In this document: piece after piece, positions 7,833 to 17,100 of the stretch
Numbering within the stretch: the stretch's first letter is position 1
Layout of the letters: each line of letters opens with the position of its first letter
Origin: Pirellula sp.
Lineage (GTDB): Bacteria; Planctomycetota; Planctomycetia; Pirellulales; Pirellulaceae
Assembly: GCA_021299695.1 (NCBI GenBank)
Contig: JAJTEK010000021.1
Span: 1-35,623, forward strand
DNA: 35,623 nucleotides
Reading direction: 5' to 3'
Program-made: the position numbers and the translations under genes
Notes under the pieces: generated by a model
What the model was told of the DNA's origin: nothing
The model's database searches: none
What the model saw: the letters and a program-made list of their open reading frames with translations, nothing else

Positions 7833-9071
7833 ATGCGAGCCAGCGAGTCGACGAATCTGTATTTCAATCAAGCAGCCGATCAACTGGAACTTCCAGATTG
7901 GACGCGCAAACTGCTGATCACACCGAAGCGAGAGGTGACCGTCCAGGTTGCCTTTGAGCGAGACGATGGAAAAATCGATACGGTTCTTGGGTATCGAGTC
8001 CAGCACGACAATGCGCGTGGGCCGATGAAAGGTGGGCTTCGGTATCATCCTGCGGTGGATCTTGACGAGGTCCGAGCGTTGGCCTCATTGATGACATGGA
8101 AAACGGCCGTTGTGGATCTTCCGTATGGAGGAGCTAAAGGTGGCATTGGGATCGATCCTCGCACCCTCTCGAAACGGGAGCTTGAGCGCATCACCCGGGC
8201 TTTCGTCGACCAAATTCATGAGATTGTCGGGCCAGACTCGGACATCCCTGCGCCCGATATGGGGACCAACCACGAAGTCATGGCCTGGTTTAGAAATCAA
8301 TGGGAGAAATACCATGGATTCAATCCTGCTGTGATCACTGGCAAACCGGTCGAAGAGTACGGTTCACGCGGTCGTGAGGAAGCGACAGGAAGGGGCGTCG
8401 GGACCCTGGCGATCAAGATGCTCAAGCGACTCAATCGCAAACCCGAAAAGACCCGCACGGCCATCCAAGGCTTTGGAAACGTTGGCTCCCATGCGGCCAA
8501 GTACTTATACGAATCGGCCTTTCCGATCGTGGCCGTCAGCGATGTCTCGGGTGCTTATGTGAATCCCAAGGGGCTCAATGTTCCTGAGTTGCTTTCTTAT
8601 GTTTTGAAGAACAAAGGTTTGCTTGCAGGTTACCAAGGGGCCGAGAGGATCGAACCGGATCAGCTTTTGGCTTTGGACGTTGATCTCTTGATTCCAGCGG
8701 CGCTCGGGGATGTCATCACGGCCAAGAATGTCGATCAAATCAAGGCCAATTTGATCATCGAGGGGGCCAATGGTCCGATCGACCCCGAAGCAGATGCAAA
8801 ACTCAACGAACGGAACATTCTGGTACTTCCAGATATCCTTGCTAATGCCGGCGGGGTCACCGTCAGCTACTTCGAATGGGCTCAGAACCGACAGCATTAC
8901 AAATGGACTCTCGATCGTGTTCGCCAGGAACTTGATCGAACATTGTCCGAGGCCTTTGAAAGTGTTTGGCAAGAGTCAATCAGCAAGAAAGTATCGCTGA
9001 GGACCTCCGCATTCATGCTTGCGATTCAACGTGTACAGCGAGCTTCCGAATTGGCAGGTTGGTTTGTCTAA
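7833..9071 (+). CDS. gdhA: Glu/Leu/Phe/Val-type dehydrogenase, probably glutamate dehydrogenase
   Basis: A 412-residue protein catalysing reversible oxidative deamination of glutamate to 2-oxoglutarate and ammonia, linking carbon and nitrogen metabolism in the cytosol. The substrate site is visible as GPMKGGLRYH (K66), MTWK (K90) and the catalytic K102 in YGGAKGGI. PAPDMGTN follows, and the NAD(P)-binding GFGNVGSHAA begins at residue 213. The C-terminal SYFEWAQNRQ is typical of the roughly 410-residue hexameric class. Glutamate rather than a branched-chain substrate is inferred from overall similarity. Cofactor preference cannot be judged safely. It follows tpiA by 36 bases and precedes kdsA by 64 bases; a small GAGCC/GGCTC hairpin at 9079-9092 lies after the stop without a T-run. 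Confidence 0.95.
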   Translation: MRASESTNLYFNQAADQLELPDWTRKLLITPKREVTVQVAFERDDGKIDTVLGYRVQHDNARGPMKGGLRYHPAVDLDEVRALASLMTWKTAVVDLPYGGAKGGIGIDPRTLSKRELERITRAFVDQIHEIVGPDSDIPAPDMGTNHEVMAWFRNQWEKYHGFNPAVITGKPVEEYGSRGREEATGRGVGTLAIKMLKRLNRKPEKTRTAIQGFGNVGSHAAKYLYESAFPIVAVSDVSGAYVNPKGLNVPELLSYVLKNKGLLAGYQGAERIEPDQLLALDVDLLIPAALGDVITAKNVDQIKANLIIEGANGPIDPEADAKLNERNILVLPDILANAGGVTVSYFEWAQNRQHYKWTLDRVRQELDRTLSEAFESVWQESISKKVSLRTSAFMLAIQRVQRASELAGWFV

Positions 9072-9135
9072 GAGCCCTGAGCCCTTAGGCTCGATGCGAT
9101 GACGCAGAGCAAGCTACCGAGCCGAGAACATCATC

Positions 9136-10062
9136 ATGTCCAGACTTCCCGATTCCCATTCTCATCACGATTCTGAATCCGAGGGCCTTCGGTCTGAAGG
9201 TCCAGGCACTCGTTTAGGGAATCCGGCGGTCTGCATTGGGCCGGTCCGCATTGGGGCAATCGAGTGTGGGAGATCCGACTCGATGACCCTCATCGCCGGG
9301 CCGTGTGTCATCGAGTCGCTCGATTTGTGTCTTCGGATCGCCGAAGCGGTTTCGGATGCGTGCCAGAGGCTCAAGATCGGGTATATCTTCAAGGCCTCGT
9401 TCGATAAAGCCAACAGAACGAGCGGTTCGAGTTTCCGTGGACCGGGCTTGGACGATGGGCTCGAGGTGTTGTCCAAGATCAAGGATCGGCTTGGTCTGCC
9501 GGTGACGACCGACGTGCATTTGCCCGAGCAGGCGCGATCGGTGGCTCAAGTATGTGACTTGCTACAGATCCCAGCGTTTTTAGCGCGTCAAACCGATCTT
9601 CTGGTCGCTTGTGCGGCGACTGGCAGGCCATTGAATGTCAAGAAGGGGCAGTTTATGGCACCGGGCGATATGAAATTCGTGGTCGATAAGACCCGAAGTT
9701 CCGGTCAAGGTGGAGTCCTTTTGTGCGAGCGGGGTACTTTTTTCGGGTATGGTCGATTGGTCAACGACATGGCTGGCTTACCCCAAATGCGGAGTCTAGG
9801 GGTTCCTGTGATTTTCGATGCGACCCATTCGGTTCAGCAACCCGGAGGGCTCGGTGGAGCGACGGGTGGGAATCGCGCGATGGTCGAACCGCTGGCTCGT
9901 GCTGCAGCGGCCGTCGGCGTGGACGGTTTTTTCTTTGAGACCCATCCGGATCCGGATCGCAGTCCGAGTGACGGCCCGAACATGGTCCCATTGTCGGATT
10001 TTCCAGGGGTTTTGGAACGAGTCCACACTCTGTGGCGAACCACCTTGGCTTGGCGTGCGTAG
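9136..10062 (+). CDS. kdsA: 3-deoxy-8-phosphooctulonate (KDO-8-P) synthase, Cys/metal-type
   Basis: A 308-residue aldolase condensing phosphoenolpyruvate with arabinose 5-phosphate to give KDO-8-phosphate, the precursor of the LPS inner-core sugar KDO. Motifs are [10 protein letters not shown] (C57), [60 protein letters not shown] and [13 protein letters not shown] in place of the GGxN of the E. coli enzyme, together with the His, Glu and Asp of the last three motifs, points to the metal-dependent class. The first 36 or so residues are an extra Ser/His-rich segment absent from most relatives, so translation might start downstream; no strong Shine-Dalgarno sequence settles this. It lies between gdhA and a lipoprotein gene. 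Confidence 0.95.
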   Translation: MSRLPDSHSHHDSESEGLRSEGPGTRLGNPAVCIGPVRIGAIECGRSDSMTLIAGPCVIESLDLCLRIAEAVSDACQRLKIGYIFKASFDKANRTSGSSFRGPGLDDGLEVLSKIKDRLGLPVTTDVHLPEQARSVAQVCDLLQIPAFLARQTDLLVACAATGRPLNVKKGQFMAPGDMKFVVDKTRSSGQGGVLLCERGTFFGYGRLVNDMAGLPQMRSLGVPVIFDATHSVQQPGGLGGATGGNRAMVEPLARAAAAVGVDGFFFETHPDPDRSPSDGPNMVPLSDFPGVLERVHTLWRTTLAWRA

Positions 10063-10102
10063 ACCACGTATTCCTTTTCGGTCCTGACGCCGTCTTTTGT
10101 CC

Positions 10103-11899
10103 ATGACGAATCCAACCTGCGCACGCATCACCAAAAGTCTGTTCTCCTTGCGCTTTGGCGCTTGGCAGTATCTTGGAGTCTGTGCTTGGCTAACCGTTGG
10201 CCTGAGCGGGTGCGTCGACCCTACCCAGAGGGCCATTGAGAGCATCCAAAACGAATCGATAGAGCAAAAAGAGAAGCGGGACTCGCTCAAGGACGCCTTT
10301 CAGTACTTGCCACAACTGATCCGGATGGATCGGACGGTGGCCATGCAGGAGATCAACTACCAGCTCAATTCGTGGTCTTCGAGCGTGGTGAGTCCTCCGG
10401 AGTGGAAAGCCTCTTCGCTTTTGGAGTCGATCCCTGCGTCCTTGAGAACCATCGACTTTGCCCAGCGGATGACCAAGTTAGAGTTTGGCGAGCCCGAGTG
10501 CGAGTACATGATGCAATGTCAGATGCTCAAGCAGGTCTCAAGCTGGGTTGTCGACAAACCTTATCGCGATCGGCTTTTTAGCAATTGGTTAGCTTCGCGC
10601 AAGGGCGATTTAACGGCCACGGAATGGTCTCGACTCGAGACCACACTGAAGCTTTTCGATTGGACGGTCTGCAACATCGCTCTCGAGGGCGATCCAAAGC
10701 AAGTCGAAAGCTTGGTGGTCAATCCGGACATGCCACCGAGCGATCAGGCCCCCATTTATCGTCAGTTGCCTTGGCAAACCCTGATGTTTGCAAGGGGGGA
10801 TGCTTGGCAGCGGTCTCGAGTCTTTACGCAGATGTGTTTTGCGCAGGGGATCGATGCGGTGGTCTTGGCCGTACCGAGCATTACCGGTGCGACCGAGAAT
10901 GCGGCGATCCGACTCTGGTGCATCGGCATCCCGATCGGCAACGAGATTTACTTGTTCGAGCCCAATTGGGGGCTTCCGATTCCGGCAGCCAAGGGTGACG
11001 GGATCGCGACGCTTGCCGAGGCCAAGTCCGATCCGACGGTTCTTCGGCGCGCTAAGCTTCCTGGCCGGTTCGATTATCCGATCGAGTCGAAGGATCTCAA
11101 TGAGCTTATTGCGTTGGTCGATGTCGAACCTTTTGCCGCTGGTCTGTCGATGCATGTGCTGGAGCGATCGCTCACGGGCGAGAACCGTCAAAGGCTCAGT
11201 TTCGATGCTGACGCCTTTGAAAAAAGGCTTTTGCAGATCGATCCGAGGCTTTCGATTCGGTTGTGGAATGTGCCATGGTTGTCCCACGTGTACAACCTTT
11301 CGGTTCGAACTCGGCTCGACGATATGTCCCCATTTGCGATGGCATATCTAGAGCGGTTTGGCAGTTATGTCACCGATACACCTATCAGCCGGGCACGGGT
11401 CTTGCACTTCAAAGGGCAACTCGAGAGCACCATAGAAGCCCCTGGAGCTTTGCGGATGTATATGGACTGCCGGATCGATGAGGAAACGATCCGCGAGATG
11501 GAATACGATGGCGAGTTGCAAAAGTCGTTCGGTCTGATCAAGCGGCCCACCGAGCCATTGGAAAACTATCAGATGCGGCTCAAGATCATGGGCAACTATC
11601 TGCGTCAATCCAAGTACGACATTGTCGCATTTCTTGCCATGGCCAACACCGATCTAGGGAAACCAGAAACCGCTGCCGACTGGCTATCGAAGCGATTGCT
11701 GGCCGTCCGGGGAACCGATCGATGGCATGCACAGGCCCACTATTTGCTGGGGCGCAGTCTTGAGACGACCGGCGATACGCCCGGGGCAATCGAGCAGTAT
11801 AAATTCGATGCAACCCCACAGGCTGCCGGTAATCGCATACGGATCCGCAGGCTCGAAGCGAACTCAAATCCATCGGCGGCGGCGGAAGTAGATCAGTAG
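10103..11899 (+). CDS. Lipoprotein with transglutaminase-like and TPR-like regions
   Basis: A 598-residue protein. The ATG at 10103 is preferred over TTG at 10097. A hydrophobic N-terminus ends in TVGLSGC, a good lipobox with the cysteine at 37, so it is an envelope lipoprotein. Residues about 225-300 (GDAWQRSRVFTQMCFAQGIDAVVLAV, then LWCIGIPIGNEIYLFEPNWGLPIP) have the spacing of a transglutaminase-like core, but the usual catalytic Cys position seems to hold Ala or Trp. This reading is tentative. Near the C-terminus two TPR-like helix pairs occur (AFLAMANTDLGKPETAADWL; AHYLLGRSLETTGDTPGAIEQY). It follows kdsA by 40 bases. Its last 36 bases overlap the 3' end of corA on the other strand. Confidence 0.85.
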   Translation: MTNPTCARITKSLFSLRFGAWQYLGVCAWLTVGLSGCVDPTQRAIESIQNESIEQKEKRDSLKDAFQYLPQLIRMDRTVAMQEINYQLNSWSSSVVSPPEWKASSLLESIPASLRTIDFAQRMTKLEFGEPECEYMMQCQMLKQVSSWVVDKPYRDRLFSNWLASRKGDLTATEWSRLETTLKLFDWTVCNIALEGDPKQVESLVVNPDMPPSDQAPIYRQLPWQTLMFARGDAWQRSRVFTQMCFAQGIDAVVLAVPSITGATENAAIRLWCIGIPIGNEIYLFEPNWGLPIPAAKGDGIATLAEAKSDPTVLRRAKLPGRFDYPIESKDLNELIALVDVEPFAAGLSMHVLERSLTGENRQRLSFDADAFEKRLLQIDPRLSIRLWNVPWLSHVYNLSVRTRLDDMSPFAMAYLERFGSYVTDTPISRARVLHFKGQLESTIEAPGALRMYMDCRIDEETIREMEYDGELQKSFGLIKRPTEPLENYQMRLKIMGNYLRQSKYDIVAFLAMANTDLGKPETAADWLSKRLLAVRGTDRWHAQAHYLLGRSLETTGDTPGAIEQYKFDATPQAAGNRIRIRRLEANSNPSAAAEVDQ

Positions 11900-12949
11900 T
11901 CCGCCGGCGACTGTGCCCATGATGGCCAGGGACAAGGGGTATCCGTAAATCCATTTGAGTTCTGGCATATTCCAGGCCGAGACCTCGGGATCGAAATTCA
12001 TCCCGTACACTCCGGCAACGAACGACAGCGGGATGAAGATCGTCGAGATGATCGTCAGGAGTTTCATCACCTCGTTCATGCTGTTGCTGACGCTCGAGAG
12101 GTAGAAATCTCGAAGGTCCGAAGTGACTTCGCGATAGGTATCGACCGCATCGACGACTTGGATCACATGGTCGTAGCAATCGCGCAAGTGGACCCGTGTT
12201 TCGGGGTGAATTTGAGCGATGGAATCGCGCACCAGTTCGTTGATCATTTCGCGATGGGGACGGATCGAACGCCTGAGCGAGAGCAGTTGGCCACGGAGTT
12301 CATGGATACGTGACATCTGCTCGGAGCTGACCTGCTCGGTGATGTCCTGTTCCAAGAGATCGACCTGTTCGACAAGCCTTTCCAAGACGGGAAAGTAGCT
12401 ATCGACGACCGCGTCGAGCATGCTGTAGAGCAGATAATCCAGGTCGTTGATAGCGACTTTGCCTCTCCGTTGGCGCAAGCGTTGCCGGAGCGGGTCCCAG
12501 CAATCCCCTGGGCGTTCCTGGAACGAGATCAGGACGTTTCCTTTGAGATACATCGATAGTTGCTCAGTAATCGAGGGGTCATCTCCGTCGACCATCCTGG
12601 CCACGACGAATAAACCGTCTTCGAATTCCTCCACTTTGGCCCGTTGGTGGACGTTGACGACATCTTCGATCACCAGAGGGTGGAGATGGAACATGTTGGC
12701 AAGGGTTCTCAGGGTCGACTCGCTCCCGAGTCCCACCACATCGATCCAAACTCTTTGGTATGAGGCGGTGATCGAGTCGAGTTCGTGGATATCCTGGATT
12801 TGTCGTTCGAGGAACTGATCCCCGGTGGCGATGACCCGCACAACGGTTGGCGACGCGGCCGGATCGACCAGGATCAGCCCTGGGGCGTCTCCTGGCTTGG
12901 ACCGCCGTTTCCAGCTCTTTTTCGATTTGCTGTATTTCTTTTTCGCCAT
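11864..12949 (-). CDS. corA: CorA-family magnesium/cobalt channel
   Basis: A 361-residue inner-membrane divalent cation channel of the CorA family, a pentamer with a large cytosolic N-terminal domain. The C-terminus shows two membrane helices: LLTIISTIFIPLSFVAGVYGMN ends in the diagnostic YGMN (315-318), followed by a periplasmic loop (FDPEVSAWNMPEL) and the second helix, then the basic tail RRRRWI. The cytosolic helix preceding TM1 is typical (YREVTSDLRDFYLSSVSN). The first 25 or so residues are Lys/Ser-rich and beyond the usual domain. It converges with the upstream lipoprotein gene, overlapping it by 36 bases, and diverges from the ABC transporter genes. Confidence 0.97.
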   Translation of the reverse strand: MAKKKYSKSKKSWKRRSKPGDAPGLILVDPAASPTVVRVIATGDQFLERQIQDIHELDSITASYQRVWIDVVGLGSESTLRTLANMFHLHPLVIEDVVNVHQRAKVEEFEDGLFVVARMVDGDDPSITEQLSMYLKGNVLISFQERPGDCWDPLRQRLRQRRGKVAINDLDYLLYSMLDAVVDSYFPVLERLVEQVDLLEQDITEQVSSEQMSRIHELRGQLLSLRRSIRPHREMINELVRDSIAQIHPETRVHLRDCYDHVIQVVDAVDTYREVTSDLRDFYLSSVSNSMNEVMKLLTIISTIFIPLSFVAGVYGMNFDPEVSAWNMPELKWIYGYPLSLAIMGTVAGGLLIYFRRRRWI

Positions 12950-13180
12950 AGCAGAATAACCTGTCTGGACCGATTCGACCCAATTCGTAGCATCTTACGT
13001 TACGCCGAAGATTTTAACGAGTTAAACGAGCCACAGGAGGATCGGCAGTCGGTTGCATTTGCTCGAGCTAGGCTGCCAGCAGTCGAGAGTGGACACATAC
13101 GCAATAGGGCTTTCCTTGGGCAAGTGATTCGATTTCAATTTCCTAACCAAGATTCCATCTGGAGAAACGAAGAAATCCTT

Positions 13181-14080
13181 ATGCAACTGACCATAGAAAA
13201 TTTGAGCAAAACCTACCCCGGGGGGGTTCGAGCCCTCGACCAAGTTTCCTTGACGATTCCCTCGGGGATGTTCGGATTGCTCGGGCCCAATGGTGCGGGT
13301 AAATCCACTCTGATGCGAACGTTGGCCACGCTTCAGGAAGCCGACTCAGGCCAGGCGACGCTTGAAGGGACACCCCGGGCGGCTCGTATCGACATGCTGA
13401 AGGAGAAAAACACCGTCCGAAAATTGCTCGGGTACTTACCCCAAGAATTTGGGGTTTATCCTCGTACCAGCGCTGTGAAACTCTTGAGCCATTTGGCTGC
13501 CCTAAAAGGGGTCGGCGCTCATAGCAAGGAGCGGCTCGAAATCGTCGAAGCGTTGCTCGAACGAGTCAACCTTTCGGAGCATCGTCATAAAGCGGTCAGC
13601 AACTACTCTGGGGGGATGCGGCAACGGTTCGGGATAGCACAAGCTCTTCTCGGGGACCCACAGTTGTTGATCGTCGACGAACCGACAGCGGGTTTGGACC
13701 CCGGTGAGCGGAATCGCTTCTACAATTTGCTGGCCGAAGTGGGTGAAAACATCATCGTCATCCTTTCGACCCACATTGTTCAGGATGTCAAGGAGTTATG
13801 CACCAACATGGCGATCATCGACAAGGGTCGACTCTTGGCCAACGGGGCTCCGGCTCAGGCGGAATCCCAACTTGCGGGTAAAGTTTGGTCGATGTCGATG
13901 AGCAAGCCGCAGTTGGAGCATCGAAGTTGGAGCTATCCGATACTTTCGACCAAGCTTGTCGGTGGTTTACCCTCGGTCCGCATCTACAGCGATCAGAGGC
14001 CCGAAGGGGATTGGAGGCCGGTCGAACCAGACCTTGAGGATGTCTTTTTCGCCAAGTTATCCGGTATGAAAGCCGGTTGA
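13181..14080 (+). CDS. ABC transporter ATP-binding protein
   Basis: A 299-residue ABC ATPase. Visible motifs are Walker A GPNGAGKST (35-43), the Q-loop in YLPQEFG (87-90), signature YSGGMRQR (142-149), Walker B LLIVDEP (162-168) with the D-loop GLDP, and the switch histidine in STH (H198). The order and the C-terminal extension of 90 residues fit the ABC-2 (CcmA/NatA-like) group. The ATG at 13181 begins the family-typical MQLTIENLSKTYP; a much longer in-frame opening upstream (to 12785) runs through the corA gene and is rejected. The gene is 60 bases ahead of the permease-peptidase fusion and almost certainly energises it. Confidence 0.96.
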   Translation: MQLTIENLSKTYPGGVRALDQVSLTIPSGMFGLLGPNGAGKSTLMRTLATLQEADSGQATLEGTPRAARIDMLKEKNTVRKLLGYLPQEFGVYPRTSAVKLLSHLAALKGVGAHSKERLEIVEALLERVNLSEHRHKAVSNYSGGMRQRFGIAQALLGDPQLLIVDEPTAGLDPGERNRFYNLLAEVGENIIVILSTHIVQDVKELCTNMAIIDKGRLLANGAPAQAESQLAGKVWSMSMSKPQLEHRSWSYPILSTKLVGGLPSVRIYSDQRPEGDWRPVEPDLEDVFFAKLSGMKAG

Positions 14081-14140
14081 GCGACGCTGTCCTTGTCGAT
14101 TCGACTATCCATCTGAAGCTGTTCATTAAAGCGAATTTCC

Positions 14141-17100
14141 ATGTTTAGAGAATTTTTTCGGTTTGAGGTTTCCTACTGGCTCCGTGGTTGGATGGTCTAT
14201 ATCTTCTTGGCTGTCATCGCGTTGCTTTTTGGGGTCGCGGCTGGGTCCGATGCGATCAGCGTTGCGGGGGTTGGCGGGAATATGCTCCGCAACTCGCCTT
14301 ATTCGGTAGCCATGTGGTATGCCGGAGCGAGTCTGATCACGGCGTTTATGGCCGCTGCGATTTATGACTCGTCGGCCTCTCGCGATTTCGCGAACAAGAT
14401 GTCCGATATTCTTTTCAGTAAGCCGCTGAGCAAATGGGGCTTTCTGCTTGGCAGGTTCAGCGGGGCAACCTTGATCGCTCTGTTGCCTGCCATGGGAATT
14501 GGGATAGGGATCCTTTTGGCCCAACTGTTCAACGGATCCGACGCTGAGCGTTGGGGACCGAGCCGATTTTGGCATCATTGGCAGCCGTTTCTTGTTTTTG
14601 TGATTCCCAACACCCTATTGTTTGGGGCCTTGGTCTTTGCCGTCGCTAGCGTCACGCGAAACACGCTTTATTCTTTTTTGTCTTTGTTGGTCGTTCTGGT
14701 TCTCTATGGGGCCACCCAAGGGATTGCTGGGCAACTCGATTACGAATCCGTTGCAGCTTGGACCGATCCTTTCGGCTCGGCTCCCTTTGAGCAGGCCACG
14801 AAGTACTGGACGGTCAACGACAAGAATACACGCTCGATCCCGTTGACCCCGCTTTTGATCGGCAATCGCATTTTGTGGCTGGGCATTGCGGCATTGATTT
14901 TTTGGGTTGCGGGTAAGCGTTTTCGGTTCGAAGCCACCGCGGGAGCAACCAAGCAGGAAAAACGGACTGTTGCGATGGTCGAATCGGGGGTTCCTGCGGT
15001 TGTGCGCTCGCAGCCATCGGCATCGGATGGAGTTGTCTGGCCCACGGCCCAAGAGACGCGTTGGTGGACCCAGTTCCGTTCTACCCTTGCTTCGGATCTC
15101 TCGTCGGTGATCTTCAGCAAGACCTTCATCGTCATCCTGGGTTTTACGCTGATCAATGTCGGGTTTAGTTTGGCATTAGGTTCTGCGGCGCTCTTTGGAA
15201 GCTCTTCGTTTCCTGTGACTTACAACGTTGTGGAGCAGGTTTCGGGAAGCTTGCTGATTCTACCACTGGCATTGATCACTTACTTTACTGGGGTGTTGGT
15301 TTGGCGAGATCGCGATAGCCGCTTCCATGAGATCCTTGGAGCGACCCCTACGCCCAACAGCGTATTTGCGGCATCGCGTTGGATATCGATGTTGATTTTG
15401 CTCTTTTCTGTCCTGCTCCTTGGGGTCGGCATCGGAGTATTTTACCAATGGACACAAGGCTTTTATCGATTTCAACTCGGCGTATATTTCCAGGAGCTCA
15501 TCGGTATTACAGGCATGGGGCTAGTGTTTTTGATGGTCGTAAGCTTTTTAGCTCACACCTTTGCGCCCAACAAATACGTCGGCTATGCGTTGTTTGTTTT
15601 ATTCGTCATCCTCAACGGGCGTATTTGGTCCTTGCTCCGATGGGAAACCCTTTTGTTTCGTTTTGGTTCGTTGCCTTCGCACACGTATTCGGACATGTTT
15701 GGAATCGCTCCGTTTCGACCTGGACTATTGGCTTTTGGGGCGTATTGGGGACTTGTATCGGTGGTGCTGATTTGGTTTTCGAGTGCGATCATGCATCGAG
15801 GGGTACCGAAGCGACTCAGAGAGCGAGTTGGGATATTTTTCAATGAGATGTCACTCAAGAACGTTGCGGTACCTGCGATGTTCGCTTGCGCTGCGCTAGG
15901 TATGGCTGGTTGGTTGGCTTACAACACCATGATTTTGAACCGACTCGTCGGCTCAGGGACTCGGGAGCTTCTCCAGGCAGACTACGAAAAGACCTATTCG
16001 AGCCTCAATCGAATCTCGCAACCGAAGATCCAATCCATCCAGTACAAGATCGACATCTTTCCAGAGACTCGCAATGTCACGATGCACGCAGTCCAGAGCA
16101 TTGCCAATAAGAGCGATCAGCCCATCGAGCGTTTCTATCTGAATGTCACACCAGATCTTGATACGCAAATCACGATACCTCGGGCCAAGCTCGAAAAAGA
16201 CGATGAGCGTCTGATGATGCGCACCTACGTGATCGATCCTCCGATGCACCCTGGCGAGACGATCGAAATGGAGTACACGCTCAAGACCAAGACAAGGGGA
16301 ATCGAAAACCAGGTCAGCAACACGCAAGTGGTCCAAAACGGAACCTTTTTCAACAACGCGATTGCCCCTTCGTTCGGTTACGATGAATCCAGGAGGATCG
16401 CTTTGCCAAGACGTCGCAAGTCTTATGGTCTCGAGCCGGTCGATCCACTGCCCGAATTGCAGCGAGATTGCGATGCGAACTGCAAGATCCACTACATCTC
16501 AAATGATGCTGACTGGGTCAGTGTTGAGACGGTCATCAGTACCTCCGACGATCAAATTGCCGTGGCACCCGGATCGCTCGTCGAAGAATGGAAGGAAGGG
16601 AATCGCAACTATTATCGCTACCGAGTCGATCATCCATCGTTGAATTTCTACTCGTTTATCTCCGCGCGTTACGAGGTCGAACGGGGAAAAGTCGGCGACG
16701 TCGATACGGAGGTCTATTATCACAAGGATCACGCTTGGAACGTCCCGAAAATGTCCAAAGCGATCGCCGATACGATTGAATACTGCAGTCGCGAATTCGG
16801 GCCTTACAAGCACAAGCAGGCCCGTATCATCGAGTTCCCACGCGTAGGCACCTTCGCACAGGCCTTTCCAGGCACGATGCCTTATTCTGAGTCGATCGGC
16901 TTTATCGCCAATTTGGAGAAACCTGATGACATCGATATGGTGACATACATCGTCGCCCACGAAATGGGACACCAGTGGTGGGCCCACCAGGTCATCGGAG
17001 CCAAGGTCCAAGGCGCAACGCTCTTGTCGGAAACGCTGGCGCAGTACACCGCTTTGATGGTCATGCGCAAGACCTATGGCGACGACATGATGCACAAGTT

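Noticed and set aside
12785-13180. 132-residue N-terminal extension of the ABC ATPase
   Set aside because: It overlaps corA on the other strand and lacks ABC features; the family N-terminus starts at 13181.
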